Shown piece by piece: positions 10,651-20,075 of a stretch of 64,000 bases of DNA. The translations under genes were made by a program, and so were the position numbers. Source of the DNA: Balneola sp. Lineage in GTDB: Bacteria; Bacteroidota; Rhodothermia; Balneolales; Balneolaceae. The notes beneath the pieces are model-generated. The model was not told the DNA's origin. It did no database searches and worked only from the letters and a program-made list of their open reading frames with translations. Numbering within the stretch: the stretch's first letter is position 1; each line of letters begins with the position of its first letter. The DNA lies in contig JAEPNB010000008.1 of the NCBI GenBank assembly GCA_017643645.1, positions 62,001 to 126,000 of the forward strand, in the 5' to 3' direction.

Positions 10651-11094
10651 ATGCTTGTTAAAAATCTTCTGCAGAAAAAAGGAAATGCAATCTATTCTGT
10701 AAATCCTGATAATTCCGTTTATCAGGCTATTGAAAAGATGGCTGAGTTGGATATTGGAGCGCTGGTTGTAATGAGTAATGATGTTCTGAAAGGAATTATT
10801 TCTGAGAGAGATTATCGAAATAAAGTGATCCTAAAAGGAAGAGCTTCCAGAACTACGGCTGTAAAACAGATAATGTCAGATAAAGTGGTGTGCGTAACTC
10901 CTGATGATTCTGTGAATCTGTGTATGCAGTTGATGACCGACAAACGAATTCGCCATCTTCCTGTTTTAGAAGATGAAAAACTAGTAGGAGTTATTTCCAT
11001 AGGTGATGTAGTAAAATCAGTGATCGAAAATCAGAAAAACGAAATTGATTCTTTAAGAGATTATATCACCAGCGGAAGCGGGTATCCTGGGTAG
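10651..11094 (+). CDS. Tandem CBS-domain protein
   Basis: 147 residues made almost entirely of two CBS domains (about 8-62 and 72-130). Recognisable elements are the VYQAIEKMAELDIGALVV and KGIISERDYRNKV of domain 1 and VNLCMQLMTDKRIRHLPVLEDEKLVGVISIGDVVKSVI of domain 2. Stand-alone CBS pairs bind adenine nucleotides (AMP, ATP, SAM) and act as energy sensors; the ligand and partner here cannot be identified. The ERDYRNK form after the first domain is common in proteobacterial and FCB CBS proteins. No signal peptide, so cytosolic. About 80 bp separate it from the upstream T9SS gene, with no visible terminator. Confidence 0.9.
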   Translation: MLVKNLLQKKGNAIYSVNPDNSVYQAIEKMAELDIGALVVMSNDVLKGIISERDYRNKVILKGRASRTTAVKQIMSDKVVCVTPDDSVNLCMQLMTDKRIRHLPVLEDEKLVGVISIGDVVKSVIENQKNEIDSLRDYITSGSGYPG

Positions 11095-11121
11095 ATTTCG
11101 TATTTAAATTCGAGCTTTAAC

Positions 11122-11282
11122 CAAATCTCCCTTCGAAGGGAGACGATCATCCAAACAGTTCTTTGGATGATCCGAGGGATGTCGTGAGGTTTATGAGCTG
11201 GTAAACTTTACGACATCTCTGTTCTGACATCCCCCGCAAAATCTCTGGACGAGATTTTGAGCCCCCTTCGAAAGGGGATTTA
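11122..11282. repeat. 161-bp multi-hairpin repeat element with inverted ends (MITE/REP-like)
   Basis: The ends (about 11123-11142 and 11262-11281) are near-perfect inverted copies of each other, and each is itself a palindrome (CTCCCTTCGAAGGGAG at 11127-11142; CCCCTTCGAAAGGGG at 11263-11277). Inside are three more hairpins: GATCATCCAAA (11145-11155) with TTTGGATGATC (11162-11172); GATGTCGT (11178-11185) with ACGACATC (11210-11217); CAAAATCTC (11237-11245) with GAGATTTTG (11251-11259). The gap between the CBS and EttA genes has no open reading frame. It could be a non-autonomous mobile palindrome or a structured RNA. Confidence 0.7.
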
Positions 11283-11410
11283 TCTATTTAATAAATTTGG
11301 AAGTTCTCAAAATTCCACCCTTCAAAACTCCTTAACTCTCCGTACATTTGAGATCAAATTTATAGTCATCTAGAGCTAGAAAAAAATCGGCACATTTAAA
11401 CGTTGTGCAG

Positions 11411-11440
11411 ATTCTTCGGAAGTATCCTCAGAATGACTAG
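11411..11440. repeat. Remnant of an interspersed palindromic repeat
   Basis: The stretch around 11411-11440 begins AGATTCTTCGG and ends CTCAGAATGAC, the end sequences of a very widespread bacterial intergenic palindrome family (general knowledge of such repeats). Only a short inverted core (GATTCT / AGAATG-like) remains. The rest of 11283-11466 holds nothing I recognise other than the EttA upstream region. Confidence 0.4.
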
Positions 11441-11466
11441 TTCAAAAGTAACAAACTACAAGTATA

Positions 11467-13137
11467 GTGAGCGATCAAAAGATAATTTTTTCGATGGTGG
11501 GCGTAAGCAAAGTCCACAAACCAAATAAGACCGTTTTAAAGGATATCTACCTTTCATTTTTCTATGGCGCCAAGATCGGTGTTCTGGGATTAAACGGAGC
11601 AGGTAAATCTACTTTATTACGATTGATTGCAGGTGTAGATCAGGATTATCAGGGAGAGATCAGTTCTCAAAAAGGAATTACATTTGGATATCTGGAACAA
11701 GAACCAAAGCTGGACCCCGAAAAAACAGTTAAAGAAATTGTAGAGGAAGGCGTTCAGGAAACGGTTGATCTCATCAATGAATATGAAGCAGTGAACGCTG
11801 CTTTTGGTGATCCGGATGCAGATTTTGATGCACTCATAGCGAAGCAAGCAAAGCTTCAGGAAAAGATCGATCAAATTGACGCCTGGGACCTGGATGCAAA
11901 ACTAAATCAGGCAATGGACGCTCTTCGTTGCCCTCCCGGAGATACTTCCGTGAAAGTGCTTTCCGGTGGAGAAGCTCGTCGCGTGGCGCTTTGTAGATTG
12001 CTATTGAAGAAACCTGATGTTCTATTATTAGATGAGCCAACGAACCACTTAGACGCTGAATCGGTGGGCTGGTTAGAGCAACATTTAGCTCGCTATGAAG
12101 GAACTGTAATTGCTGTAACTCACGATCGTTATTTCTTGGATAACGTTGCGGGATGGATTCTGGAACTGGATCGTGGAGAAGGAATTCCGTTCAAAGGAAA
12201 TTATACTTCGTGGTTGGAGCAGAAATCGGAACGACTACGTCAGGAAGAGAAGCAGGAATCCAATCGTCAGAAAACATTACAGCAGGAATTGGAGTGGATT
12301 CGTCAAAATCCGAAGGGAAGGAGAGCCAAGAGTAAAGCTCGTATCAATTCTTATGAAGAGTTGCTGGCAAAGGATCAGGAGAAGCGAAATGATGATATGC
12401 AGATTGTAATTCCTGCCGGACCCCGTCTGGGAACTAAAGTAATTGTTGCCGAAGGTGTGGAGAAAGGATACGGAGACAAGCTTCTTGTTGAAGACATGGA
12501 GTTTCAATTACCTCCGGGTGGTATTGTTGGAGTGGTTGGTCCAAACGGTGCCGGTAAAACTACGTTGTTCAAAATGATCATCGGGGAAGAACAACCCGAT
12601 TCAGGAAAACTGGAAATTGGTGAAACAGTTGAGTTGGGTTATGTAGATCAAAAACGTCCGTTAGATCCTAATAAAACGATTTGGGAAGAAATTTCAGGTG
12701 GGCATGAAATTTTGAAACTCGGAAACAGAGAGATCAACTCCAGAGCGTATGTGGCTAGATTCAATTTCAGTGGAAGTGATCAGCAAAAGAAAACAAGCCA
12801 AATTTCGGGTGGAGAAAGAAATCGTGTTCACCTGGCCAAAATGCTTAAAGAAGGTGCAAATGTACTTTTACTTGATGAGCCGACCAACGATCTGGATGTA
12901 AATACACTTCGTGCCTTGGAAGAAGCACTACTTGAATTCGCAGGTTGTGCGGTGGTTATTTCTCACGATAGATGGTTCTTAGATAGGGTTGCTACTCATA
13001 TTCTGGCTTTTGAAGGTAACAGCCAAACATATTGGTATGAAGGGAATTATGAAGAGTATGAAGCGCATCGCAAAGAACGCTTAGGTATTTCTGAAGATCA
13101 GCCTCAACGAATTCATTACAAGAAGCTTACGAGGTAG
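11467..13137 (+). CDS. ettA: Energy-dependent translational throttle protein EttA (ABC-F)
   Basis: 556 residues, essentially the length of E. coli EttA (555). Two ABC cassettes: Walker A GLNGAGKST at residues 41-49, signature LSGGEARRVAL and Walker B LLLDEPTNHLDAESV in the first half; GPNGAGKTT near 358 and SGGERNRVHLAKML plus LLLDEPTNDLD in the second. The opening IFSMVGVSKVHKPNKTVLKDI and the IRQNPKGRRAKSKARINSYEEL linker are diagnostic for EttA rather than Uup. EttA binds the ribosomal E site and gates the first elongation step according to the ADP/ATP ratio. Translation starts at GTG (11467). It abuts the convergent barrel-protein gene: its TAG is followed immediately by the other gene's stop, so there is no intergenic base. 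Confidence 0.95.
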   Translation: MSDQKIIFSMVGVSKVHKPNKTVLKDIYLSFFYGAKIGVLGLNGAGKSTLLRLIAGVDQDYQGEISSQKGITFGYLEQEPKLDPEKTVKEIVEEGVQETVDLINEYEAVNAAFGDPDADFDALIAKQAKLQEKIDQIDAWDLDAKLNQAMDALRCPPGDTSVKVLSGGEARRVALCRLLLKKPDVLLLDEPTNHLDAESVGWLEQHLARYEGTVIAVTHDRYFLDNVAGWILELDRGEGIPFKGNYTSWLEQKSERLRQEEKQESNRQKTLQQELEWIRQNPKGRRAKSKARINSYEELLAKDQEKRNDDMQIVIPAGPRLGTKVIVAEGVEKGYGDKLLVEDMEFQLPPGGIVGVVGPNGAGKTTLFKMIIGEEQPDSGKLEIGETVELGYVDQKRPLDPNKTIWEEISGGHEILKLGNREINSRAYVARFNFSGSDQQKKTSQISGGERNRVHLAKMLKEGANVLLLDEPTNDLDVNTLRALEEALLEFAGCAVVISHDRWFLDRVATHILAFEGNSQTYWYEGNYEEYEAHRKERLGISEDQPQRIHYKKLTR

Positions 13138-13812
13138 TTAGAATTTGTACGAGACACTTATACTTAGTGAACCTAAGTTTGTGTTGATTCCATAAGACCA
13201 AATATCAGTATCTAAATCTGCATTGTTTAGATCATTTTTTGTGTAAGTCACAAATAGTGAACCAAACGAAGCTGATAAAAGAAATTTATCTGACGCTTCG
13301 AATACCAAGCCATGCCTGATTGATATAGATTCAACAAAATTGTCACTCTCTGGAGTCAGGGCACCATCCTCGGTTTTGGTCTTTCCAAAACTAGAAAAAG
13401 ATCTAAAAGAATTATAAAAATGAACCCTCGATGAAATAGATTTATAGTTTCGAATTCCTACTATCGTAACAAATGCTTCATCTACAACTTTGGGAGTTTC
13501 AAATCTCGAATTTCTAAATCTTATCTCTTCAAACTTAAAACGTTCATAACCTAACCCTACGTAAAGTGAAATATCATCGCTGATGAAAATATTAACTGTA
13601 GGTACTATGTTAATCGAAAGTATTTGAGTCTCTACCTTTTGCGTCTCGATCTGTTGAGATGAACTATTGAATAGACTGTAAATTCTATCTTGGGTAGTTT
13701 TGATAATTCTAAAATTTCCTTCCAGATATAAATCTCCATATTGAAATTGAGCGAAAACAGAAGTGTTTTGGACAAAAAACAGTAATAATGATAGTAAGAG
13801 AATTCTTTTCAT
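13138..13812 (-). CDS. Putative outer-membrane beta-barrel-like secreted protein
   Basis: Start chosen at 13812 because it places a clean signal peptide at the N-terminus (MKRILLLSLLLFFVQNTSVFAQ); the frame stays open 19 codons further upstream but without a sensible leader. The mature ~200-residue part has alternating aromatic/polar strands (YVGLGYERFKFEEIRF, FLLSASFGSLFVTYTKND, LGSLSISVSYKF) and ends in Phe, as outer-membrane barrels do. I do not recognise the family. Convergent and directly abutting with ettA. Confidence 0.65.
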   Translation of the reverse strand: MKRILLLSLLLFFVQNTSVFAQFQYGDLYLEGNFRIIKTTQDRIYSLFNSSSQQIETQKVETQILSINIVPTVNIFISDDISLYVGLGYERFKFEEIRFRNSRFETPKVVDEAFVTIVGIRNYKSISSRVHFYNSFRSFSSFGKTKTEDGALTPESDNFVESISIRHGLVFEASDKFLLSASFGSLFVTYTKNDLNNADLDTDIWSYGINTNLGSLSISVSYKF

Positions 13813-13948
13813 ATCCAATATTCTTAAAAGTTTGAGAGAGAATAAGAAATAAATTGCAAAATACCCCATTCGGGGGATTTATTAGCGAGAACATTCTGAG
13901 CATTTTGAACCCCTCAACTTTCGATCGAAATAATAAAAGGAATACAAA

Positions 13949-14151
13949 ATGTTTTCAAAAAGAATACTGGTTTTAGGACTGGCAATGATGGTGCTTTTAT
14001 GTGTCTCAGTTCATCAATAGATAGGGAAAGTGGCTTTGAAATTCATGACCAAAAAAAAGAAGCGGATCAAACAACCCATCAAGGAATTGTCGGAGAAACA
14101 AAAATTAATTCGGATATCAAATTGTCTGGAAGACTCCACTCGAAAGTCTAG
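13949..14151 (+). pseudogene. Small secreted protein gene interrupted by a frameshift (or two tiny ORFs)
   Basis: An ATG at 13949 opens a 23-codon frame that encodes only a signal-peptide-like segment (MFSKRILVLGLAMMVLLCVS...) and stops at 14018-14020. The overlapping next frame is open across this point and continues with a hydrophilic sequence (SSIDRESGFEIHDQKKEAD ... SGRLHSKV) to a TAG at 14149-14151; it also has its own ATG at 13999. A single-base shift near 14000-14010 would join a leader and a mature ~45-residue chain into one ~66-residue secreted peptide. A good terminator follows at 14192. The frameshift could be a real mutation, a sequencing error, or programmed; family unknown. Confidence 0.45.
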
Positions 14152-14191
14152 CTAACTTTTAGGTAGTAATTAGTTGATACACTAAACACCT

Positions 14192-14223
14192 AAAAAGTCC
14201 TGCTGGAATGCGGGACTTTTTTT
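14192..14223 (+). terminator. Rho-independent terminator
   Basis: Hairpin AAAAAGTCC-TGC ... GC-GGGACTTTTT followed by a run of T (14217-14223). It closes the small secreted-protein locus at 13949-14151. The remaining bases to 14314 are AT-rich leader for the next gene. Confidence 0.8.
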
Positions 14224-14314
14224 ATAAGAAAAAAGAATACAATATTTTTTATAGCATAAAACATTTATTTAAATAGTAAGTTATATCATGCAATTATGAA
14301 TATATAATATCCAA

Positions 14315-14848
14315 ATGAAGAAAATAATTTTACTGATTGTACTTAGTGTTTTACTGGCTTCAACAAGTTTATTCAGCCAGACAAAAAAACCACTAGAATT
14401 TGTAGGAACGAAGCAACTTGGACTTACGGCTTCTACTTTAGGAGGGACGGGAATTTATTATCTGCATCCAATTAACGAAAAAGATAATTTCAAGATAGCA
14501 GGTATTTATATTTACGATAATAATAGTTCCTATTCCGATTCTTATTTTTCAATTGGATTTGATTATCAACGGGATTTCTATGAGGAGTACACCAGAAGAG
14601 TATATTTTTTGGCGGGTGCTCATATAGATAATGCAATAAGTAACGATGCCTTTTTTGAAAGTTATGAAACCGATAATAAAGCCAGTTTTTTCAGCATAGG
14701 TGCAGGGGTAGGTGCCGATCTGGGTGATAGGAGCAAAGGATTGGTCTTCAATCTTCATTTAACATATCAGCTAACAAAAAGCTTAGACGATAATGACAGA
14801 ACCAGAGTTGGTTTAGGAGCGGGAATTGGTGTAGGTTTTAATTTTTAG
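14315..14848 (+). CDS. Small outer-membrane beta-barrel-like protein, unknown family
   Basis: 177 residues with a signal peptide (MKKIILLIVLSVLLASTSLFSQ). The mature chain alternates Gly/aromatic strands (LGLTASTLGGTGIYYLHP, YFSIGFDYQRDFYEEYTRRVYFLAGAHID, LVFNLHLTYQLTK) and ends GLGAGIGVGFNF, i.e. a C-terminal Phe after a Gly-rich last strand, which is the usual look of an 8-stranded OmpX/OmpW-like barrel. No specific family is recognised. It stands alone between the terminator at 14192 and the amidohydrolase gene 88 bp downstream. Confidence 0.7.
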   Translation: MKKIILLIVLSVLLASTSLFSQTKKPLEFVGTKQLGLTASTLGGTGIYYLHPINEKDNFKIAGIYIYDNNSSYSDSYFSIGFDYQRDFYEEYTRRVYFLAGAHIDNAISNDAFFESYETDNKASFFSIGAGVGADLGDRSKGLVFNLHLTYQLTKSLDDNDRTRVGLGAGIGVGFNF

Positions 14849-14936
14849 CCAGTTTTTGAACAATCAAATTTTACAAACTTATTCCTTAGAATTAGCCACA
14901 TTCCATAATTAAATCTCATGAATTAATTATGGAATT

Positions 14937-17900
14937 ATGATTAGCTACAAAAGAATACTTCTCTTAGCTCTTTTCTCAATAACAGGTATAGCCACATCAG
15001 CTCAGGAATCAGAAGCCGATTCCGACACCACAAAGATCGAAAAGAAAAGCAAAGATCTGCCCATGGATCCGGAGCGTTTGTTTTCATTTACAACAGATAA
15101 AGCTACATGGATGTCGGTTGATGTGAGTCCGGATGGTGAAACCATTGCTTTTGATATGTTAGGCGATATTTACACAATGCCCATTTCAGGAGGGGAAGCT
15201 ACTTTAGTTACTGACGGCATGGCTTTCGATTCCCATCCAAAATTCAGCCCTGACGGCAGATACCTATTATATGTTTCTGATAAAACAGGGTCAGAAAATA
15301 TCTGGTATAAAGACCTTGAAGATGAAGAAGCCGAAGATCATCAGCTTACAAAAGATAATAATGACGAGATGATCAATGCGGAGTGGTCACCCGATGGTGA
15401 TTACATTGTTGTATCAAGAGGAAGGCGACTGTTCAAATTATGGCTATACCATAAAGATGGTGGAAGTGGGGCCAAGCTTATAGACAGTCCTTCAGGATTA
15501 AAAGCGATAGATCCTGTTTTTAGTAAAGATGGCAGATACATTTACTATTCCCGAAGAAACGGAGCCTGGAATTATAATGCACAACTGCCCCAATATTCAA
15601 TTGGAGAATATGATCGAGAAACCGGAGATAATGGTGTGTTAGTTTCGAGATATGGTTCCGCTTTTACCCCAACGCTTTCACCGGATGGAAAGTGGATGGT
15701 GTATGGTTCTCGTTTTGAAGATAAAACAGGGTTGATTAAGCGAAATATGGAAACCGGTGAAGAAGAGTGGTTAGCGTATCCGGTGCAAAGAGATGATCAG
15801 GAATCTCAGGCTACATTGGGAGTTCTTCCTGCTATGAGTTTTACTCCTGATAGTGAAAATCTGATCGCATTTTATGGCGGTAAACTCTGGAGTATTTCAA
15901 TTGACGAAGCTTCAGTATCTGAAATTCCATTTGAAGTAGATGTGGAGTTAGAGCTCGGACCACTTCTTCAGTTTAAATATCCAATAGAAGATTCAGAGGA
16001 AATGCTTGCAACCCAAATTCGGGATGCTGTTCCATCACCGGATGGCAAGCAACTTGCATTCACAGCACTTAATAAATTATATGTTCAGGATCTTCCTAAT
16101 GGAACTCCAAAGCGGGTAACCAATACTGATGAAATTGAATCACACCCCGCATGGTCACCGGATGGAAAGTATCTTGCGTATGTAACTTGGAAAAGCGGCG
16201 GCGGTCACCTTTATAAAGTTGATCCAAATGCCCGAAGAGTACGACCTGAACAACTTACTAAAGAAGCAGGGATTTATGCATTTCCGGCTTGGTCGTTGAA
16301 TAGTGATCGGATTATTTTCGCAAGAGGAAATAAATATACATTTCAGGAATCGAGTTCACCCGGAGCATTTTTCCAGGCGATGGAAGACCTGGTTTGGATG
16401 CCAACAAATGGAGGAGAAGAAAATTTCATTGCCAGATTGAACGGCCGTTCAAATCCTCATTTCGTTCAGGAAGATGACAGAATATATATGACCCGGGGCG
16501 GAGGCGTACTGGTTTCAATGCGCTGGGACGGAACTGATGAAAAAGAGCATGTGCGAGTCAGAGGGATTTCAACATATGGAACATTGGATACTACACCACC
16601 CAGTAGTGCCTCAGTAATTTACAGAGCACCTGTTGGCGACCAATTATTGGCTCTGATCAACAACGAGGTTTATACTGCAACATTTACGAAAACAGGAGAG
16701 CGATTAGAGATTTCTGTTTCTAATCCTTCAAGTTCAGTATTTCCCGCTAAAAAATTAACAACCATTGGTGGAGAGTTTCCGGCTTGGTCAGCGGATGGAG
16801 AAAATGTTCACTGGTCGTTAGGAAAAGCACACTTTGTCTATAATCTTGATGATGCTGAAGCATTTGCAGATAGTGTTGAAGCAGCTAAGAAACTAGAAGA
16901 AGAGAAGAAAAAAGAAGAAGCTGAAAAGAAAGAGGAGGAAGATTCAGAAGAAGAGTCTCAAGAATCAGACTCTAAAGAAGACAAAGAGAAGAAAGATGAA
17001 GAACCTAAAGAATATGAACCTCTTGAGTTAAGAATTGAAGTTCCTTTCAAAAGAGATATTCCTGAAGGAACGGTACTGCTTCAAGGGGCGCGAATAATCA
17101 CTATGGATGGTTCAGAAGTTATTGAAAACGGAGATATTCTGGTTGAAAATAATCGAATATCAGCCGTTGGAAATTCAGGTTCGTTAAACGTTCCTTCCGG
17201 CGCAGAAGTGATGAATATGCAGGGCAAAACAATAGTTCCGGGCTTTATTGATACACATGCGCACATGTGGCCATCCTGGGAAATTCACAAAGAACAAGAC
17301 TGGGGTTACGCAGCTAATCTCGCATACGGAGTAACAACAACTCGCGATCCTCAAACAGGCCGTACAGATGTACTTACTTACAGTGACAGAGTTGACGCCG
17401 GACAATTGATCGGACCTCGGATTTATTCAACCGGGCCGGGAGTTGGTTTTTGGGGTTATAAATTGAAAAGCCTTGAACACACTAAGAAAGTATTAAAACA
17501 GTACAGCGAATATTACGATACGAAATCCATCAAGATGTATAGAGTTGGAAACCGTCAGCATCGTCAGTGGATCATTATGGCATCAAAAGAGCAGGAACTA
17601 ATGCCGACCACGGAAGGTAGTTTGAATATTCGAATGAATATGACTCAGCTCATTGATGGCTATCCGGGGCATGAACACAACATTCCGATTTATCCGATTT
17701 ATGACGATCTGATAAAAGTTATAGCTGACGCCAAAATGGCTATCACACCAACTATGCTGGTTGCTTATGGCGGACCATGGGCGGAAGAATATTATTATGC
17801 GAATGAAAAACCTTATGACAGCGAGAAGCTCAACTACTTTACGCCTTATGATGAACTTGCTGGGAAATCACGCAGAAGAGGATTTTGGGCAATGGAAGAA

Positions 17901-18329
17901 GAACACGTTTTTCCAAAGCATGCTGAGAAGATAAATCAAATCGTAGAAGCAGGAGGAATCGTAGGTGTTGGAAGTCACGGTCAGCTACAGGGATTAGGTT
18001 ACCATTGGGAGTTATGGTCTATGGCTGCAGGAGGAATGACAGAACTAAATGCACTCCGAACAGCAACGATAATTGGAGCCGAAGCATTGGGACTTGATGG
18101 TGATCTTGGATCGATAGAAGCAGGAAAACTAGCTGATTTAGTTATTCTGGATAGAAACCCTCTGGATAATCTAAGAAATACAAATTCAGTTTCTTTGATT
18201 ATGAAAAATGGTCGGTTGTATGAAGGCAATACACTGAATGAAATCTATCCTAGAAAGAAAGATTTTGGAGAAAGAATTTGGATTCAGAGCAGTCCCAAAG
18301 GTAAATCAATTCCGGGGCTTGAAAAGTGA
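14937..18329 (+). CDS. Secreted TolB-like beta-propeller / amidohydrolase fusion
   Basis: 1130 residues. Signal peptide (about 1-22, ending ATSAQ). Residues about 45-640 form one or two WD40-like/TolB propellers with PD40 repeats (SPDGETIAF, SPDGRYLLY, SPDGDYIVV, SPDGKWMVY, SPDGKQLAF, SPDGKYLAY). A Lys/Glu-rich unstructured linker spans about 648-690. The last ~440 residues are an amidohydrolase-superfamily TIM barrel: VPGFIDTHAHMW supplies the HxH metal motif (His774, His776), and GSHGQLQGLG and the closing AGKLADLVILDRNPL are standard. This architecture is known from periplasmic enzymes annotated as amidohydrolases or as Xaa-Pro/cyclic-peptide hydrolases; the substrate cannot be read. Not in an operon; the next gene is convergent. 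Confidence 0.9.
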   Translation: MISYKRILLLALFSITGIATSAQESEADSDTTKIEKKSKDLPMDPERLFSFTTDKATWMSVDVSPDGETIAFDMLGDIYTMPISGGEATLVTDGMAFDSHPKFSPDGRYLLYVSDKTGSENIWYKDLEDEEAEDHQLTKDNNDEMINAEWSPDGDYIVVSRGRRLFKLWLYHKDGGSGAKLIDSPSGLKAIDPVFSKDGRYIYYSRRNGAWNYNAQLPQYSIGEYDRETGDNGVLVSRYGSAFTPTLSPDGKWMVYGSRFEDKTGLIKRNMETGEEEWLAYPVQRDDQESQATLGVLPAMSFTPDSENLIAFYGGKLWSISIDEASVSEIPFEVDVELELGPLLQFKYPIEDSEEMLATQIRDAVPSPDGKQLAFTALNKLYVQDLPNGTPKRVTNTDEIESHPAWSPDGKYLAYVTWKSGGGHLYKVDPNARRVRPEQLTKEAGIYAFPAWSLNSDRIIFARGNKYTFQESSSPGAFFQAMEDLVWMPTNGGEENFIARLNGRSNPHFVQEDDRIYMTRGGGVLVSMRWDGTDEKEHVRVRGISTYGTLDTTPPSSASVIYRAPVGDQLLALINNEVYTATFTKTGERLEISVSNPSSSVFPAKKLTTIGGEFPAWSADGENVHWSLGKAHFVYNLDDAEAFADSVEAAKKLEEEKKKEEAEKKEEEDSEEESQESDSKEDKEKKDEEPKEYEPLELRIEVPFKRDIPEGTVLLQGARIITMDGSEVIENGDILVENNRISAVGNSGSLNVPSGAEVMNMQGKTIVPGFIDTHAHMWPSWEIHKEQDWGYAANLAYGVTTTRDPQTGRTDVLTYSDRVDAGQLIGPRIYSTGPGVGFWGYKLKSLEHTKKVLKQYSEYYDTKSIKMYRVGNRQHRQWIIMASKEQELMPTTEGSLNIRMNMTQLIDGYPGHEHNIPIYPIYDDLIKVIADAKMAITPTMLVAYGGPWAEEYYYANEKPYDSEKLNYFTPYDELAGKSRRRGFWAMEEEHVFPKHAEKINQIVEAGGIVGVGSHGQLQGLGYHWELWSMAAGGMTELNALRTATIIGAEALGLDGDLGSIEAGKLADLVILDRNPLDNLRNTNSVSLIMKNGRLYEGNTLNEIYPRKKDFGERIWIQSSPKGKSIPGLEK

Positions 18330-18412
18330 ACATATATCAAAACTGAAAGTAAACAGGCTTGTCTTTTATAGAAAAACCGGGCTGTTTAAAAGTGTAACAG
18401 AAATTGCAGGCA

Positions 18413-19894
18413 TTATCGTTTAGCAGGATATAACTTGGTAAAAATATATCCTGCTATCATTGACAGTAGAAAAGAAGGAGCCAGTACATCCAGCTTTTCG
18501 AAATAGATACCAATGTTGTCGATCTCCTGAACCACGAATTTGAAGAAAGGAACACAGGCAAATCCGGTAATCATTGATGCAATAGCACCTTTTTCAGAAT
18601 AAGCTTTCCAGAAAAGAGACAGGATAATTACAGGACAAAAAGTAGCAGCAATTCCCGACCATCCAAAAATTACAAACCAAAAAATTGTTCTGTCCGGCGA
18701 TAATACAGCAACCGAAAAAGAGAGCCCCAATGCTATTAAAGCCATAACTAATGTGACAATCTTTGACAATCTGGATAATTTGTCGTCAGCTATTTCGGGG
18801 TTAAAAATCTTTTGATAGAAATCTCTTGTTATGGCACTGGATGCCACTACTAAAAGCGAATCGATGGTAGACATAATCGCAGATAATACAATTGCTATGT
18901 AAACACCAACCAATGTGAGAGGTAGTAAATGCTCTACCAAAACAATGAGTACATCTTCAGCCCCTGTTCCTAAAATAGCTTCCGGATCTTGTCCTGCTTC
19001 AGTGAATAAATATCTTCCTAAAAGTCCAATACTTACTGCAGCAGCATCTGTTAGAAGGGTAAAACCTATAGCTACCCATCGGGCTTTATTGATCTCTAGT
19101 TCATTTTTTACAGAAATAAACCGAACGTAGATCTGAGGTGAGCCTAAAAATCCAAGACCGATCATGGCAAATCCAAAAATGGTAAATACATTGATCCAGG
19201 GATCACTACTGGTTCCCCAAATGCTAAGAAGTCCCGGATCAATTGCCCTAAGCCCACTAATAAACTCACCGCCGCTATCTACTATAAACCAGGTGATCAT
19301 TGGAAGTAAAATAAGCCCGAAAAACATCATAGTGCCTTGAAAAAAATCCGACCAGACTGAAGCTAAAAAGCCACCGATAAATATGTAGGATACTACAATG
19401 ACAAACCCAATCAACGCACCGGTGAAATAGTTCATATCAAGTAGTGATTCAAAAGCTTTCCCTGTGGTATCGATTTGTGCACTTACGTAAATAATTACGA
19501 AAACAGAAAGAGCGGTTGCCGCAATGCTCCTCAACAGATTCGATTTTGGGTTAAATCTGCTTTCAAGATAATCAGGAACAGTTATCGAATTATATTGATC
19601 GGTTAATCTTTTAAATGGCTTGGCCATGAAAAACCAGGAAATAGCGACTCCTAAAACTTCTCCGAATACAACCCAATATGCAGATACACCGGCAATAGCT
19701 CCCATCCCTGTCAACCCTAATAAGAGCCAGCCTGACTCACCTGTAGCTCTTGCAGAAAAAGCTACCGCCCAAAACCCGACATTCTTTCCCCCAACGTAGT
19801 AGTCGCTGAGTGTTTTAACTTTTCTGGAAGCAAAAACACCAATCAATACAAGAATAAGGCCATATAAACCCAAAATTATGTATTTAGTGACCAT
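18413..19894 (-). CDS. Sodium:solute symporter, PutP-like
   Basis: 493 residues with about 13 transmembrane segments and the SSSF fold signature: YYVGGKNVGFWAVAFSARATGESGWLLLGLTGMG in the first two helices (unwound TM1 Na+ site region), then the TM8 region VYIAIVLSAIMSTIDSLLVVASSAITRDFYQ, whose S-x-x-(M)STxDS core carries Na2-site residues. The beginning matches E. coli PutP best, so Na+/proline or a similar amino acid or organic acid is likely; specificity is inference. ATG at 19892-19894. Divergent from the MFS gene across a 181-bp gap, which must hold both promoters. Confidence 0.88.
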   Translation of the reverse strand: MVTKYIILGLYGLILVLIGVFASRKVKTLSDYYVGGKNVGFWAVAFSARATGESGWLLLGLTGMGAIAGVSAYWVVFGEVLGVAISWFFMAKPFKRLTDQYNSITVPDYLESRFNPKSNLLRSIAATALSVFVIIYVSAQIDTTGKAFESLLDMNYFTGALIGFVIVVSYIFIGGFLASVWSDFFQGTMMFFGLILLPMITWFIVDSGGEFISGLRAIDPGLLSIWGTSSDPWINVFTIFGFAMIGLGFLGSPQIYVRFISVKNELEINKARWVAIGFTLLTDAAAVSIGLLGRYLFTEAGQDPEAILGTGAEDVLIVLVEHLLPLTLVGVYIAIVLSAIMSTIDSLLVVASSAITRDFYQKIFNPEIADDKLSRLSKIVTLVMALIALGLSFSVAVLSPDRTIFWFVIFGWSGIAATFCPVIILSLFWKAYSEKGAIASMITGFACVPFFKFVVQEIDNIGIYFEKLDVLAPSFLLSMIAGYIFTKLYPAKR

Positions 19895-20075
19895 CCGAAA
19901 AAATTAGTTGCTTTGAAATATCCGAAGTAAGAAGTGGATTGAATATTGCTGTAAATAATAGAATAAAAGCTAAACTACAAATTCGAATAAAATCCTATTT
20001 TGCTTTTCTGATTTCTAAACCGATATTCAGCAATCCTGTATTACAGGAATTCATAAGTTATCGGGAATTAAATGC

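Noticed and set aside
18349-18390. A hairpin between the amidohydrolase and PutP-like genes (AAACAGGC ... GGGCTGTTT)
   Set aside because: The arms need a bulge and no T run follows; too weak to list as a terminator.
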